The notes: a model not told the origin generated them from the letters alone. A DNA stretch of 64,000 bases from Leptoclinus maculatus (GCA_032191485.1 JAVDOI010000042.1:382001-446000), one strand, 5' to 3'; positions 44,464 through 57,244 are shown, counted from the first letter of the stretch. Program-made: numbers and translations.

Positions 44464-46372
44464 CTGGCTGGCAATACAGTGATTCGAAACAGGTCTGAAA
44501 TCTCCTGTTTTCTTGGGAACCAGGAAGTATATAAAATACAACCTTTTCTGGCTGTTGTGAGTGGGGAAAGTCTGTTTTTGTAACATACTGGATCTCTGTT
44601 GAGAGGTAATCCATTTCCCTCTGGGATAGATTTACTTCCTTGACGCACATAAACAGAGGAGGAATGCTGTAGAACTGGACAGAATAACCCAGTCTCAGCG
44701 TTCTTTTTATCCATTCAGTTAACAGACAATTGAGTCGCCACCCTTCGTAAACTGCGTTAGTGTCTCAGGCCTCACCGCTGCCAGACCTTCCGTAAACAGA
44801 AGCTTGGCCCCTGGGTGGCTTGAAATAGATGCAGCAGACATTACAGCACTGAGTCCAATCCCTCTTTCCCGCGTGGAGATCGGTGAGGGAGAACATGAAT
44901 ATGGCTAAGCCGTAGATGAGGTTAGTGAACGCATCACCAGCTCGCCTGTAAACGCAGCAGCTGACATCTTCTTGGTTATTTTCAATGGTTTTGCCTTGAT
45001 GTATGAGAGTCAGTATGTTGTTTTATTCTATTGATCAGGTTTAGGATGTTGAGCAGCGAAGTGTGCTGCCTTATTTACTGTGTGGTCCGCATGTATTTGG
45101 GTAGGCATGTCCTGATTGGCCGGCTACACTTTATCAGTGGACATGTGTGCGCATTTGTGTACAATATGTAAAATTGAAACTTGAAAATTGAAAGTGTAGC
45201 TTTATATAAATATATTTACTTTTGGTAACCTGCTCAAGGAAATAGTTTGTACTGTTTAAGGTTTGGCAATTTGATGGTGCGCCGGTAGAAATGCTTCCAC
45301 CAGTAGAGATTTGGCAATACCGTTTCCACCGCGGTAGAAATTATTGTGAGATCTCGCAAATCCAGCTGCCTCGCAAAGTAACGTGATTTGATTAGACATG
45401 AAGGTTGGTGCAAGAATGGATTGTCTGGAGGGTCACATGTGGGTGAGAGTTTTGAAGCCCATAGTGCATGCACAGAATTGCAAGCGAGGACGAAAGTGAA
45501 GTTGTGAATACAGACCAGTAGGAGGCTTCTCATCCAACCCAAGATGAGAAAGAACTCTGGTTACATGATTAGCAGAACATTTTGTCAACTTTTTTAAATG
45601 AAAGATAATTTCATAGTTGATAGTTGGTATACTCTAAAATACAAATTTGTGTGGATTTTATGTTGTATTAACTTCAGGCTGTCAGACTGGTGTTTATTTG
45701 CATCGGTGACCTTACAACCTGTGACACTTGAAATTATTGAACTCAGGAACCTTAAAGCTTCCATTTTGAAAGAATTATAGTTTTACTGTTTGGATTTTTG
45801 AAGTGTTATTTTTGTTTGTATTAAAGTTCCAAATAAAAGAAGAAAATTAATCAAATGTAATGGAGTATGGTATGGTTATTTCAAACGATTATTTTTTTAT
45901 AAATTTACAGAAAGATTTTTGTATCGTAATATATGTATATCGTCACATAAAATGATATACCTTGATAGAAGATTTTCGCCATATCGCCCAGTCCTCGTCT
46001 TGTTGGGTGCAGAGACCACATGATCATAGATTTGTGCTTCTCAGTGGAAAAATGCAAAGATTAATTTCTCAAATGTACCTATGTATCTTGAATGGATCAT
46101 TTAACCTTCATGTGTGACTTTGGTTAAGTTTTTTTTTTTAAGAGCAACAATGTAATTATGATCTCTTGTCCTCATGTAATGAACTGCACATCACTATGAA
46201 TTTATATTTATTACAGTTTTTGATCGTTGCTATCCAAATGTAGAAAATCTTCCATGATACCTGGAATGAGCTGCTCATAATACAAATTTATTTGGGGAGG
46301 TCAACCACTTTCTTCAGGTTCCTCTAAATGTCCCTGTGAGTAATGCATGCATGTTATTCTTTGTGTTTGTAG

Positions 46373-46596
46373 GACTACCGTGTAAATATCTTCCTCCGTC
46401 AGCAGTGGAACGACCCCAGACTCGCCTATGCTGAATACCCAGATGATTCTCTGGACTTGGACCCCTCTATGTTAGACTCCATCTGGAAACCGGACCTGTT
46501 CTTTGCCAATGAGAAGGGGGCCCACTTTCACGAAGTCACTACAGATAACAAACTGCTCAGGATATTTAAGAATGGGAATGTTTTGTACTCTATAAG
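46373..46596 (+). CDS. glra3: Glycine receptor alpha, exon 4 (ligand-binding domain)
   Basis: It encodes DYRVNIFLRQQWNDPRLAY, the SLDLDPSMLDSIWKPDLFF loop and FHEVTTDNKLLRIFKNGNVL. These include the principal loop A region and the complementary-face Arg of FLR that contacts glycine in this family. It ends in phase 2 before GTAAGT. RIFKNGNV fits GLRA3 or GLRA4 better than GLRA1 or GLRA2. Confidence 0.96.
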
Positions 46597-47373
46597 GTAA
46601 GTGTGGGACAGGCCCTGTTTGGGAAAATACTCTTAGCATTTTCATTGCACACAGTGCACCCACAGCGTAAGATGACATTAGGAAGAATACATTATCATCA
46701 TAAGTACCCTTTAAGATAGTGCACCATTCTGATTTGTCTTTTTACACTGAAGAATGAAGAATTTCTTTGAACACAACATGTTTTCTAAATTTGTATATCT
46801 TCTGATATCTTTTTTTTTTATTTGCAGTGCATGAACCAACAGAATGCTTACCCCAACATAATGCACACTGAACAGTACAACCCAAAATAATGTGGGTTGT
46901 ATAATCTCAACTACTAAAATTATATTTTTTCCTGTTCTGTTCAGATCCAAATAAAAAGTAACTTCATTTCCAAGCGTAGAACAAAAAATGTTTTCTGAAA
47001 ATCCTCCATTTTACAGCTGCATTCAAAGCTCTGGCACTTTAAACACGAGATGCTGATAGAAGTTCTGTATTGCTGCATGCAAGTTTCTATGTATGTCTTT
47101 AATATGTTTGACAACCTTCTGGTTGTACTCTGTACAGTGGATGTGATAGACAGCAAGAGAAAAAATGGCAGTTATGTACCCTAGATATTGCAGAGATTCC
47201 ATGCTATTTTGGAGCCTCAAAGATATCCGACTTAGTGCCGTATTAATATAAAATATGCAAAGATAAAAGTGCTTTGATTCTGTACATCTGTACGACATTA
47301 ATGTATGACATTAAACCATGTCACTCTATGTGACTCCCTAGTCACTTGTTCTCTCCTCCATCTTTGCTTTCAG
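46597..47373 (+). other. Intron 4, about 0.8 kb
   Basis: AT-rich with no repeat or gene recognised. Confidence 0.8.
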
Positions 47374-47456
47374 ATTAACATTAACTCTCTCATGTCCCAT
47401 GGATCTTAAAAACTTCCCTATGGATAGTCAGACCTGTATCATGCAGCTGGAGAGCT
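47374..47456 (+). CDS. glra3: Glycine receptor alpha, exon 5 (Cys-loop)
   Basis: It encodes LTLTLSCPMDLKNFPMDSQT and the closing Cys, i.e. the 15-residue Cys-loop that defines the receptor superfamily. One position departs from the mammalian subunits as I recall them: Ser rather than Val before QTC. The exon ends in phase 1 before GTAAGT; a (CA)n run follows in the intron. Confidence 0.95.
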
Positions 47457-47471
47457 GTAAGTACAGTATAA

Positions 47472-47502
<31 letters not shown>

Positions 47503-49461
47503 TAGTTCTATACTTGTGAGGACTCTTGTTGACATAACAACCTTTTCCCGTAACAGAACCTAAACCTAGTTCTAATCATAAGCTTGAAACAAAGTATATG
47601 TTATGGTTTTAAATCAAGGAAATGGTATACTCATTTGTATTCTTTCAATTACATCAGATACCTATTACTACATTTCTTAATTTCTACATTTCTATTTCTG
47701 CCTTTCGTAATTTGCTCACATACAGTAGTTGTAGCTGAAAACAATGTAATGGCATGGGGATTTATTGTATACCTACTTAAAATATGTACAGATACATATC
47801 GGTGCACATTTTGCTGAGTGCTGTTTATGGGCCTCTTTCAACAATCGTTTTTTTTAAGAAGGAATTTCTTCTTACACAGTTTTCACGAAGAATCTGACAT
47901 TGAGTGTCAACAACAGTTGACAGTGTCATATCTGCACAATGATCCAGGCTAGGAGGCTGAAACTTCTAAATGTGCATCCCTGAGGAGAGCCCTCTAAATT
48001 GCCCAATTTGAAGCAAATTGGATGAATTTAAATTTTCAACAAAATCTGGGCCTTGGCTGAGAATTCAAAAAAAGAATGTTCCAATTATTTTCATTTTCCC
48101 ACCAGTGAATCCATAGACTGAGACGATAGTACAGTCCAAATCTCAGCTTCTTAGCCCAAGGTATTGTGGGAATATGGCGCTGGGTAATTGTGTACCAGCA
48201 AGGAATCTGACATTTGGAACACTTCTGAACACTTGGCGAAATGTAGGTCAAATGAGTGGCAGAAGTCATTTTCTGCCATTTGCTGGGCCAGCATTTGGGA
48301 ATTGCCCCAAATGTCAGAAAATGTACAGTGTGTCAGTCGGTAGCGTTTTCACACTCGTTTTAGTTGCTCTAAAATTCCGAAGTAGTGTGGATGCTAGGCG
48401 TAAACAATGCAAAAATATGCGTTTCAAAACGGAAACGTAGAAGAGTGGATGCAGCCTCGGGCTGAGTCCAGCTACTTTACGAAGGAAGCTCATTTCGGCC
48501 GATGTATCCATGATCTCATTCTTTCAATCACTACCCAAAGTTCATGACCATAGGTGAGGCTCAGCTCTGTCTTCACTACAACGGCCCGATACAAGCCCCA
48601 CATCACTGCTGACGCAACACCGGACCGCTTTTCCATCTCACACTCCAGTTTACTATCACCTGTGAACAAGACCCCGAGATCCTTGAACTCTCTCACTTGG
48701 GACACAGACTTACTTCCAACCCGGAGTGAGCCATCCTCTGGTTTCAGTCAGAGAACCATGGCCTCAGAGTTGGAGGCACTGACTCTCATTTTGACCACTT
48801 CCCACTCGCTGCAAACGGTCCCAGTGCGTGCTGAAGGTCACGGTCTGACAGAACCAACAGAACTACATCATCTGCAAAGAGCATAGACGCAATTCTGATG
48901 TCCCCAAACCGGACACTCTCCTCCCCCCCGGCTGCGTCTTTAGTTCCTGTCCATGTAAATCACAAAGAGAGTAGATTATTATAAAGGGACTACTCTGGCA
49001 GGGCAGTGAGGAACACCTACTGGAAACATATGTTTGAGTACTTGAGACAACACGTAATATTGAATGATCGTATTACATTGTTCTTTTAGAAAACAACGGT
49101 GAGCCCTATCAAAATGGTTCTCAGTGCAGCAGTACGGTCAGGGGACTATACCGTTACTGAAGTGCTGTGCTTGAATACATTGTTATTGTACTTGTACTTA
49201 TCTTGAGCTTTTCCATTTATTGCTACTTTATACAGTAGTTAATATAGTGACATTACAGATTAAATGTTATAAAAAAAACTTTCATGCTGCTTACAAACTG
49301 GATGATGGATTGCTGCATTTACAAGTATCAAGTAATTAATCTCCTCCTAAAACATGAATGTTCTGCTTACACATTAATGCATCTCTTCTCCATGACCTAT
49401 ATTTTGCACAATGTTTTATTGATTGTGATAATCAAATTATCCTGTGGTTCACTTTTTTCAG
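47457..49461 (+). other. Intron 5, about 2 kb
   Basis: It holds a CA run near 47472 and a reverse-strand LINE fragment (48440-48950); the remainder is unassigned. Confidence 0.8.
48440..48950 (-). pseudogene. LINE reverse-transcriptase fragment of a second type
   Basis: The reverse strand reads SMLFADDVVLLVLSDRDLQH, SNSEAMVL, VSQVREFKDLGVLFTGDSKL and LTYGHELWV, then MSFLRKVAGLSPR in another frame. FADD is the catalytic box. The words differ from the L2/Rex element at 24650, so this is another non-LTR family. It is frameshifted and lacks both ends. Confidence 0.75.
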
Positions 49462-49599
49462 TTGGCTACACCATGAATGACCTGATCTTTGAGTGGCAGG
49501 AAAATGGATCAGTGCAAATGGCCGAAGGCCTCACGCTGCCACAGTTTCTTCTAAAAGATGAGTCAGATCTCAGATACTGCACCAAGCACTACAACACAG
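49462..49599 (+). CDS. glra3: Glycine receptor alpha, exon 6 (binding loops B-C)
   Basis: It begins mid-codon and reads FGYTMNDLIFEWQENGSVQM, then the loop up to YCTKHYNTG, which holds the second disulphide Cys and the loop C aromatic. The Pro codon in LTLPQF is CCA (49539-49541); in mammals the equivalent Pro (P185 of mature GLRA3) can be changed to Leu by C-to-U RNA editing. It ends in phase 1 before GTAACG. Confidence 0.95.
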
Positions 49600-50182
49600 G
49601 TAACGCACACACCATAAGCATCGTGACACAGGCACTAACATGCACGCGGGTTGAAACGGTTGCCACATTTCATCAATCATGTGCTGCATGAATCAAGTCA
49701 AGAAAGAAAATCAGCTGGAAGACGGGAGAAACAAACAATAACATTATTAACATGAACATTGGTGACAACATCCCTCCAGACTGATATTGTCTGTTCATTA
49801 AAAGAGAAATATATGGCATTCAGATCATTAAAATAGCAGCAAACAACTATTTGCAATGTAAAGATAGTGGAGTAATGTCTACCTAAGCAGAGAACGATGT
49901 TGCTCTCCCTCTTCGTGTGTTGTTAGCCGAGCTTCTTCTTGCTTTGTTGACAAAAACCAGACCGGCCATGTGTGCTTTAAGTGCATGTTCGTACATGTGA
50001 GCATTCCCCACTGGCTGACTTAAAGCCTTGGTGAAGCAGGGTACAGGTAGATACAGCCAACAGTGCCTTTTGAGATCATCACTGTGCCCCATCTTTGTTG
50101 CTGATAACCCGCACTTCAGAAATGTACCCTGTAATTATAAATATGCAAATATTATTTTAAGCGTGTCTCCGCTTTGTTGCAG
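49600..50182 (+). other. Intron 6, about 0.6 kb
   Basis: No repeat or gene recognised. Confidence 0.8.
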
Positions 50183-50397
50183 GTAAATTTACTTGTATTG
50201 AAGTGCGGTTCCACCTGGAGCGTCAGATGGGCTACTACCTGATCCAGATGTACATCCCTTCTCTGCTCATTGTCATTCTGTCCTGGGTCTCCTTCTGGAT
50301 CAACATGGATGCTGCCCCAGCCAGAGTGGCACTGGGCATCACCACTGTCCTCACAATGACAACACAGAGTTCAGGTTCCCGCACTTCACTGCCCAAG
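50183..50397 (+). CDS. glra3: Glycine receptor alpha, exon 7 (TM1 and TM2)
   Basis: It encodes KFTCIEVRFHLERQMGYYL, TM1 (about YLIQMYIPSLLIVILSWVSFW) and TM2 (PARVALGITTVLTMTTQSS), which lines the anion-selective pore; PARVA at the inner end is the chloride-selectivity signature. It ends in phase 0 at LPK before GTCTTT. IEVRF and PARVALG agree with GLRA3. Confidence 0.96.
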
Positions 50398-52379
50398 GTC
50401 TTTTTTTAATTATTTTTAAATATTCTTATCTTTTAAATGTTAACTTTATTTCATCAGGAAGCCTCCTGAGATAGAAAACTATTTTCAGAGGGAGACCAGT
50501 TACAATTTAAATAGATGTTACACAAATGTAACATAGTGTATTTTATTTTCCATCTGAATCAGTGTATCGTTATATTTTAGGTGCCCCTATCCCAACACAT
50601 GCAGGTTAGATGAATTAGAGGCTCTTAACTTGCAATGTGAGTATGAATGGTTGTCTGTCTGTATTTGTCTGTCTTGTGACAGCTGGTTTTCTCGGCCAGT
50701 TTACAGTACAGGGTTGCTCTCCCTCTAGGACAGGGTAAGATAGGAAGGATATTACTTGGCATTGGATGGTACTAACATGTTCAAGGGACAATTTAGAATG
50801 TATTGTAATTTTTCCTGTCCACAGGCCTTCAATAACACACACAAATCTGTATATGAATGAAGAGAGATAAAAAGAGGAGAGTTGTCAGTTCTAATTGGGA
50901 TACAAGAACCATAAAGTTCTTTTTTTTTTTTTGTTGCACCTGTTATTTACAGTTTTTACAATTGCCATCGTGTCCGCTAAAATACACCTCTCCAGGTATA
51001 GCGCCTTACCGCGAGGGGGCGATGATACATTCACGGACCTCCTTGCCGACTCAGTCTTTTCCACTCTACTCCCCATCTTGGCCTTGATGTAATTATGGAT
51101 CGTTGCGCACAAATCTCTCCCCTGGGTTAACAGTGGGATGTCTGCCTGTGTTACCTGGAGGGGAATACAACACATGCTAGTTTAACACTGGGGGGGGGGG
51201 GGGGGCTGTTCCTCCTTCATCTATCTCCACAGAGGGAGAGAGAGAGGAAAGACATGGTGACACGATGTCAGCTGCTGCTTTCACAGACCTCATCTCCATA
51301 TAGGAAAGGGGCAGGATTGGAGCAACTTCCGTCAGTTGCAACTTTTAAAGCCAGCCATGATGCATTCAGGGATCTCCGACTCTGACTATTCCATGTCATT
51401 GTCCCATTGGCCAGCTTTCCCTTTATAGGAAGGTCTGGTGGCTCGGAGGTCTGAGACATGACATCACAGCTTTTTTTCGTTGCCGACCCACAGCATTTCC
51501 CTCGTCCTCTAACGCAGTTTTACTGCATGGATGAACAGGACACTGAGACAGGGTCATTTTCTTCAGCTCTTAGGGAAAATGAGTTGATGACCTCTTGACG
51601 TTGGTCCTTATCTGATGAATATAGGTTGTCATAAAAACTTCTGGAGATTTTATTTATCCCATTGGGTGAATTTGTGGGCTTCCCTGCTGATTCCTTAATG
51701 ATGAAGATTTTAGTTTTTTCTTTATTTTGTTCTGTTGATTTACCAGATGTATTGCTGTGGTGAAGATTTTCTTGTCAATGTCTGTCTATCACTAATTGAG
51801 TTTTCGTATTTATAATTGAATTTAATTCGTTCTGGGTTTCCTCTGTTGGGTTACTTCGAGTTGGTTGATTTTTTTTTGTTCCAGTTCAGCGTCTTGTTCT
51901 TTTTTTCCTTTTTTTTAAAAACGGAGAATGAAATGATTATGACTTTTAAAACTGCCTTCCCTGTTTCCCACAGAAGGGTTGGTGATGACTGTGTGGAATA
52001 ATTTATTTCTAGGAAGGATGCCCACTCTTTTTTAATGAGACCATCAAACTGAGGGTCTTTGAGAAGAGATGTATTGAAGCGTCATCTGGTGATGGGTTTA
52101 TGTAGACTATTTCTGTTCCATGAAAATATTAGGAGAGCATGGTCACTTATAATGATATGATGGATCTTTGAATCTGAAATATTAGATATATTTGAATTGC
52201 TGGTGAGGAAGAAGTCAATCAACTGTTTAATTGTTTCTGCAGACTGCCAGGTAGGCTTATAGTTAAAGAAATATTTGAGATGGAATAAAAAAATTATGAA
52301 AAAAGGATGGGTCATCAGTGTTTGGTCCATGAACATTACAGATTGTGACTGGACTATTGTTGATTGATATGTTTTTAAC
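50398..52379 (+). other. Start of intron 7, unassigned
   Basis: No exon was found. A run of 16 Gs lies at 51190-51205, and short T and A runs are frequent. The next glycine receptor exon (TM3) is not present. Confidence 0.6.
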
Positions 52380-53508
52380 AGTGGCGGGCTGTGCATTTTA
52401 TACCTGGGCCTTCACTGCTGTCCTGCAGCTGAAACACAGCTACGGTTATTATTTGTTTTGTGTAAAAATGAAGCCAACACCTTTAGATACACTAACGAGA
52501 ATACGCCGAGAGTGCGTCTCCTCTCTGCTCTGACTGCAGCTGGGACTGCTGCGCGAGGCTTCTGTGAGAGTACCCGCCTGTGTGTGCTTTGGGGCGGTGG
52601 AGGGGCTCACGGCAGCACCCGCTGCTCGTTCACGACAGTGCAGAACATACGTGCTTTAACGTTATCGAGTCAAAACACCAGAAAAGTCTCCAACAACACC
52701 AGAAAAAGTCGCTAGATTTGTCGCTAGTAGCTTTTGACAAAAAAAGTCGCCAGATTTAACGAGCAAGTTGCCAACACTGGCACCGGCTAAATATGTCCCC
52801 AGAGCAACATTGGACGTAACAATGGTTCCTATCACATATTAAACCAAACAAAAATCCATCTTCATAAAAACAAGTTGTACAAATAATAATATATAAACAA
52901 GCATATTAAAGCTACTGCAGATGTAAAACCAAACGCATTTAACTTACCAGAGCTGCTGTTCACTATTTAAAGACAAAGTCCATCCTCCTTTCTTTGTTAA
53001 TAAAGAGTTTAATCTCACGGTTCAGTACATCCGTGCGTTTTAGTTCCAGTAAGAAGTCCTTCTCAATTCATGTACGCCAGTGAAGACAGTCGAGCCTCCC
53101 CAGTTGTATTTCTTGAATACGTTTTAATGCGTTTGAGGGCTGAAAAGGTCCGCTCGACAGAGGCAGCAGATATTGGGATTGTCACCGCCCAACATGTCAG
53201 GCTAGCCCACTGACCAATCACGTATGGCTAGGCCAGCTAGCAGGCTCTGGCACGTCAAAGAATACGCCCAACATGTCAAACTAAAGATCTGATTGGTTGA
53301 ACACTATGACAATCAACAATATTGTTCCCATTCACATAAACTGCAAAGGGATTCACTTGTGAGTCTGCAGGCCTCAGGCCTCTCTTCTTACCTAGAGACA
53401 CAGGGGTGAAATCTGATTGGATAAAAGCTCTACTTAAAACAAGCTGCACTGGAAGCAGAGCAACTGAGGAAGACAGTAGCTGTGCAATGACAAAATAAGA
53501 TAATGGGG
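52380..53508 (-). mobile_element. hAT-derived element with transposase C-terminus, copy 2
   Basis: It starts CAGTGGCGGGCTGTGCATTT and follows copy 1 (37838-38977) closely, with small gaps near the left end. It shares the same right limit (AAAATAAGATAATGGG). The reverse strand again encodes the SALKRIKTYSRN region near 53105-53160. No right inverted repeat is visible. Confidence 0.75.
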
Positions 53509-53689
53509 ACATTTTTTTTTATAAATTATAATACATGTAGTGTATTTAAGAAAAATTATTAAATTATAAAATAGCTATAACTTTGAATTTAGAATTGTTA
53601 TCCGTCTGGTTCAAAGAGTTCAACTTCCAGGCCTTTGGTGCAGCACATATATATAAAAATATAGTCGCATATTTGTTTGTGTGTGTGTG

Positions 53690-54735
53690 TGTTGTAGCGT
53701 GAGCGGCTCCTGCCCCGTTTCTAGGCGGGGAAGTCTTTCGCACCTAACACGGTGGTCACTCCGTCGGCTGTCCCGCCTGCGAGGTTATGTTTTCCTCTTT
53801 GAGGTGTCGGGACAATACCTTCGGCCTTTTATCTCACCCCGTAGCTAAAACGTTAGGATTTCGGAATTAATTGTCTTTTTGAAAGTCTTTTACGGCTAAT
53901 GCCCTAGGCGCTCTCAATAGGATGTAACCCTAACACCCGGTATGTAATAGTTATGTACATCGTCTATACTTTACTATTGCGAACATTCTCACCATTTATG
54001 ACTAACACTGCCAAGTCTTCACCCAGGGAACTTACCTTAAGCTCCTCTGCATGTTTCAGTCGTCACATCTTATCACACCGTTAACGGACAGGGGAAGAGG
54101 TTACATTGTTTTAAAGGACCCGAGTACTTGTTTGGTTTCAGACACTTACTAAATGTAAGGCTGTGTTTTCATTTCAGGTTTTCACACAATAATCACATTA
54201 AACAATTTCAATTCAATGAAACAGTCAGAGTGGCTACAAGAACTAATTTTAACACTCCTATTTGAATAAGTTCTCCTCTTTGTCAGCTTTCACTGATTTT
54301 GCTATGAGGTATAAGCCACTAGTTGGGGGAAAAGGCCCCCTTTTTTCTTCTCTCTGTTCTGCTGTTCTCCTGTCAGTGCAGGCTCTCAGTCATTCCTACT
54401 TTTTTGGGGGTCTATCTCCTTTTTATGCTGTCCTCTGATAGCAAAAGGGTCTTCTGTCCTCTAAGTGGGTAAGACAGAAAAAGGGTCTTATTTTGGGTAA
54501 CTAAAAGGGTCTTATTTTGGCCATCTCTGAGGGGGTAAGACCCCTAAAGGGTCTTCCGTTCCCTTTAGAGTGGATAAGAAGTCTATCCCATTCTCTCGTT
54601 GAGGGAGAAGCCCAAATCTCAGTTTTTCTTCTGCTTTTTATGCTGTTCTAAGGCTGGCACCTCCTTCATTTCATGTGTCACTCACACATGAGTCCTCCTC
54701 TCTCTGGAGTGGACACAGAATGTACTGGTTGTAAC
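53690..54735. other. Unidentified stretch with repeated AAAGGGTCTT words
   Basis: GC-richer DNA (GTTGTAGCGTGAGCGGCTCC at its start) leads to a block (54440-54600) where AAAGGGTCTT appears four times and GGTAAGACCC-type words appear inverted between them. No open frame of note is present. It could be part of an LTR element, but no second end was found. Confidence 0.5.
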
Positions 54736-55549
54736 TGGTTTGATCCTGTTCAGAAGAGGAAGGATTCTAAAAGTTTGGAGTGACTATTTTATACAAGGCA
54801 TCTCTGCAGTTTATATGGTTAATCACGTCTATCATAAAATAAAACAAGCTATATGTAGTGATGGTTATACTTTGAAATCAAAAGGGTTACAGGTTATACT
54901 AGTTATACTTTTATGCTTTCATATTTTTCTACGATCTTTCTACAGTGTGTGTGGCAGAATTGATTTATTCCCTCTCCTGAGACCTGAAATCTCTCTATTT
55001 TTATTGGTGCATGTTTTGCATGTGCAAGCACAAGTATGTGTTGACTACAGACATCATGTATCTGCTAGTGCGTGTGTAAGAAAGAGTCCCTTAGCCTCGC
55101 TCTGATATCTTGTATGCATGAGAAAGAAATTACAAATGGAGCACATATTTACATATTAACCATTATCAGCTCACCCATCTCTATCACACATACTGTGTGT
55201 GTGTGTGTGTGTCTGTATTTAGAGGTTAGGAGGTTTCTCATGTTTCCAGTGCTGAACAGAACATTGCACTCCAGTATGTAGCACATGTTTGAATAAATCA
55301 TTGTTTCATAAAGAAATGTGGCACCATTTCAACACCACACGCATCAGTGGCACAGCCGTTTGTGTGTGTGTGTGCATGTTTTACTGGTCATGTAGGGACA
55401 TAAATCTGACGACACAGTCAAACTGTGGGGACTTGCCTACCTTTTGGGGATAAAATAGGGACGATTGCACTCCCCCATAATGTAAATCATTACATGATGA
55501 AGAGGTGGTTAGGTTTAGGTTGATGTTGAAAGGGCAGTAACTACAACCC

Positions 55550-56215
55550 TACACTGTAAAAAAAATTCTGTGAAATATACGGTAAAATACTGGCAGCTGT
55601 GGTTGCCAGAACTTCACCGTAAAAAATAAAGTGAGAATGTATAATACATCACGGTATGTTTTTTTTGCAACCGTAGATTTCACAGTTGAGAACTGCTTTT
55701 TGTTTACAGTAAATTACTATTAAAAAAAACAGAGATTTCATAAACCTGTTTACGGTAATATGCAACTTAACGGTAAATTACTGGCAGCTGTGGTTGCCAG
55801 AACTTCACCGTAAAAAACAAAGTGAGAATGTATAATACATCACGGTATGGTTTTTTTGCAACCGTAGATTTCACAGTTGAGAACGGCTTTTTGTTTACGG
55901 TAAATTACAATAAAAAACAGATTTCATAAACCTGTTTACGGTAATTTGCTTTAGAAATAACAGCCATGTTATAAACGTGTTTACGGTAAATAACTTTATA
56001 AACAGCAACTATACTGTGAAGCTAATTACAGTTTTTCTCAGTAAAAAACACAGTACAACTGTACGATCTATTACGGGACTTTATTGAAAAGTGCAACTTA
56101 ACGGTAAATTACCGGCAGCTGTGGTTGCCAGAACTTTACCGTAAAAAATATAGTGACAATGTGTAAGACATCACGGTACAAAAATACGGTACAAAAATAC
56201 GGTACAACGTAGAAC
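55550..56215. repeat. Interspersed element with long tandem units (ACACTGTAAAAAA type)
   Basis: Starting at ACACTGTAAAAAAAATTCTG, a unit containing GGCAGCTGTGGTTGCCAGAA, then CACCGTAAAAAA and TAATACATCACGGTATG, occurs near 55590, 55780 and 56115. The first two units are about 190 bp apart. CGGTAAATTAC-like words are scattered throughout. No coding sequence is present. Confidence 0.85.
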
Positions 56216-56957
56216 GTAATACAATTGGTTGGCATAGATTTCAGTCAACTTCTGATTATTGTAAATTACAAAGGAAATATCAAATAAAGCATATTGTAAA
56301 TCAAGGTACAGACCATCATTGATAAACCTTAAGAAACTAACATTCTCTGTGAAAAACAGGTTGAACTGATATAATATCTTGTACAATATACTCACAAAGC
56401 AGTGTTGAGATCTTGAAGAAACAGCATGTGTCCATATATATGAAGGATATATATGAATAAACATGAAAAGATTAGCCACTTGCCCTGAGTTGAAAGAGTA
56501 ATGAGTCACTGAGTCCAGACTTGACTGAAGAGGGCACTCAACATGGTAGAGTCTCAAATGGACATGAAGTTCAGGAAGCTGGAACTTGAAGCGTGTATTT
56601 TCACCAGTTCTGCTTGAGGACTCGTATGTTGACCATCAGGCATTCACTGTGGACTGGAATGATCCTCTCTGCACCCAAAAACAGAAACAAAGGCAGAGTT
56701 AGATTGATGCAGTGCTTCAGCATGATGCCTACAGAGAGAAACATTTACTGCCTTCTGCTGATAAACTGAGCTCCAATGACCTAGAAGAAACCAGCACTTT
56801 GGAAAATAATTTTGTAAGTCACCTTTATACTTAATAAAAAATAATAACTATCAGGTCGAATGGAAAAAAATTACACATTTTAGCACTAAGGCATCATCAG
56901 CATGTGTTTAATTTCTGTCGCCAGGCAGCCTAAATACACAGATGCCTCCAAGCAATA
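56216..56957. other. Unassigned stretch
   Basis: No gene or repeat end was recognised between the tandem element and the Tc1 element. Confidence 0.5.
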
Positions 56958-57244
56958 CACTGTGTGCACAATTATTAGGCAAGTTGTATTTTTGAGGATT
57001 CATTTTATTATTGAACAACTACAGTGCTCTCGGTCAATCCAAAATGTTAATAAACCTCAAACCTGAATATTTAAGAAAGTAAAAGTGAGATTTGGGCTTT
57101 CTTAGGAGTGTGCATTAGTGTGCACAATTATTATGCAACTAAATGAAAAATGTTCCCATCTCACTTGTTTGTTTTCATCTGTTAAAGTGAGAATAATAAA
57201 CAAACAACAAAAAATTTACAAATAAACGTTATTGATAATTTTTT

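Larger units (their letters stand above)
35038..46372 (+). other. Intron 3, about 11.3 kb
   Basis: It holds a MITE (36112-36611), a hAT remnant (37838-38977), two tRNA-derived SINEs, a DIRS fragment (43330-44140), an AT microsatellite near 35180 and an imperfect duplication near 40580-40650 and 40735-40800. A GATATGGCGA-type hAT end near 45985 has no partner. Other parts are unassigned. Confidence 0.8.
21064..50397 (+). other. glra3: Glycine receptor alpha subunit gene, 5' part (seven coding exons; 3' end outside window)
   Basis: Coding exons: 21064-21128, 31733-31863, 34970-35037, 46373-46596, 47374-47456, 49462-49599 and 50183-50397. All introns have GT...AG ends and the phases join without a break. 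The product is a ligand-gated chloride channel subunit of inhibitory synapses: signal peptide, extracellular glycine-binding domain, Cys-loop, TM1 and TM2. RIFKNGNVLYSIR, LTLPQFLLK and IEVRFHLERQ are closest to mammalian GLRA3 as I remember the paralogues, while VSCN and GAHF are GLRA1-like. The paralogue call is therefore tentative. The exon encoding TM3 is not found before 64000, so the last intron seen exceeds 13 kb. Confidence 0.9.
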
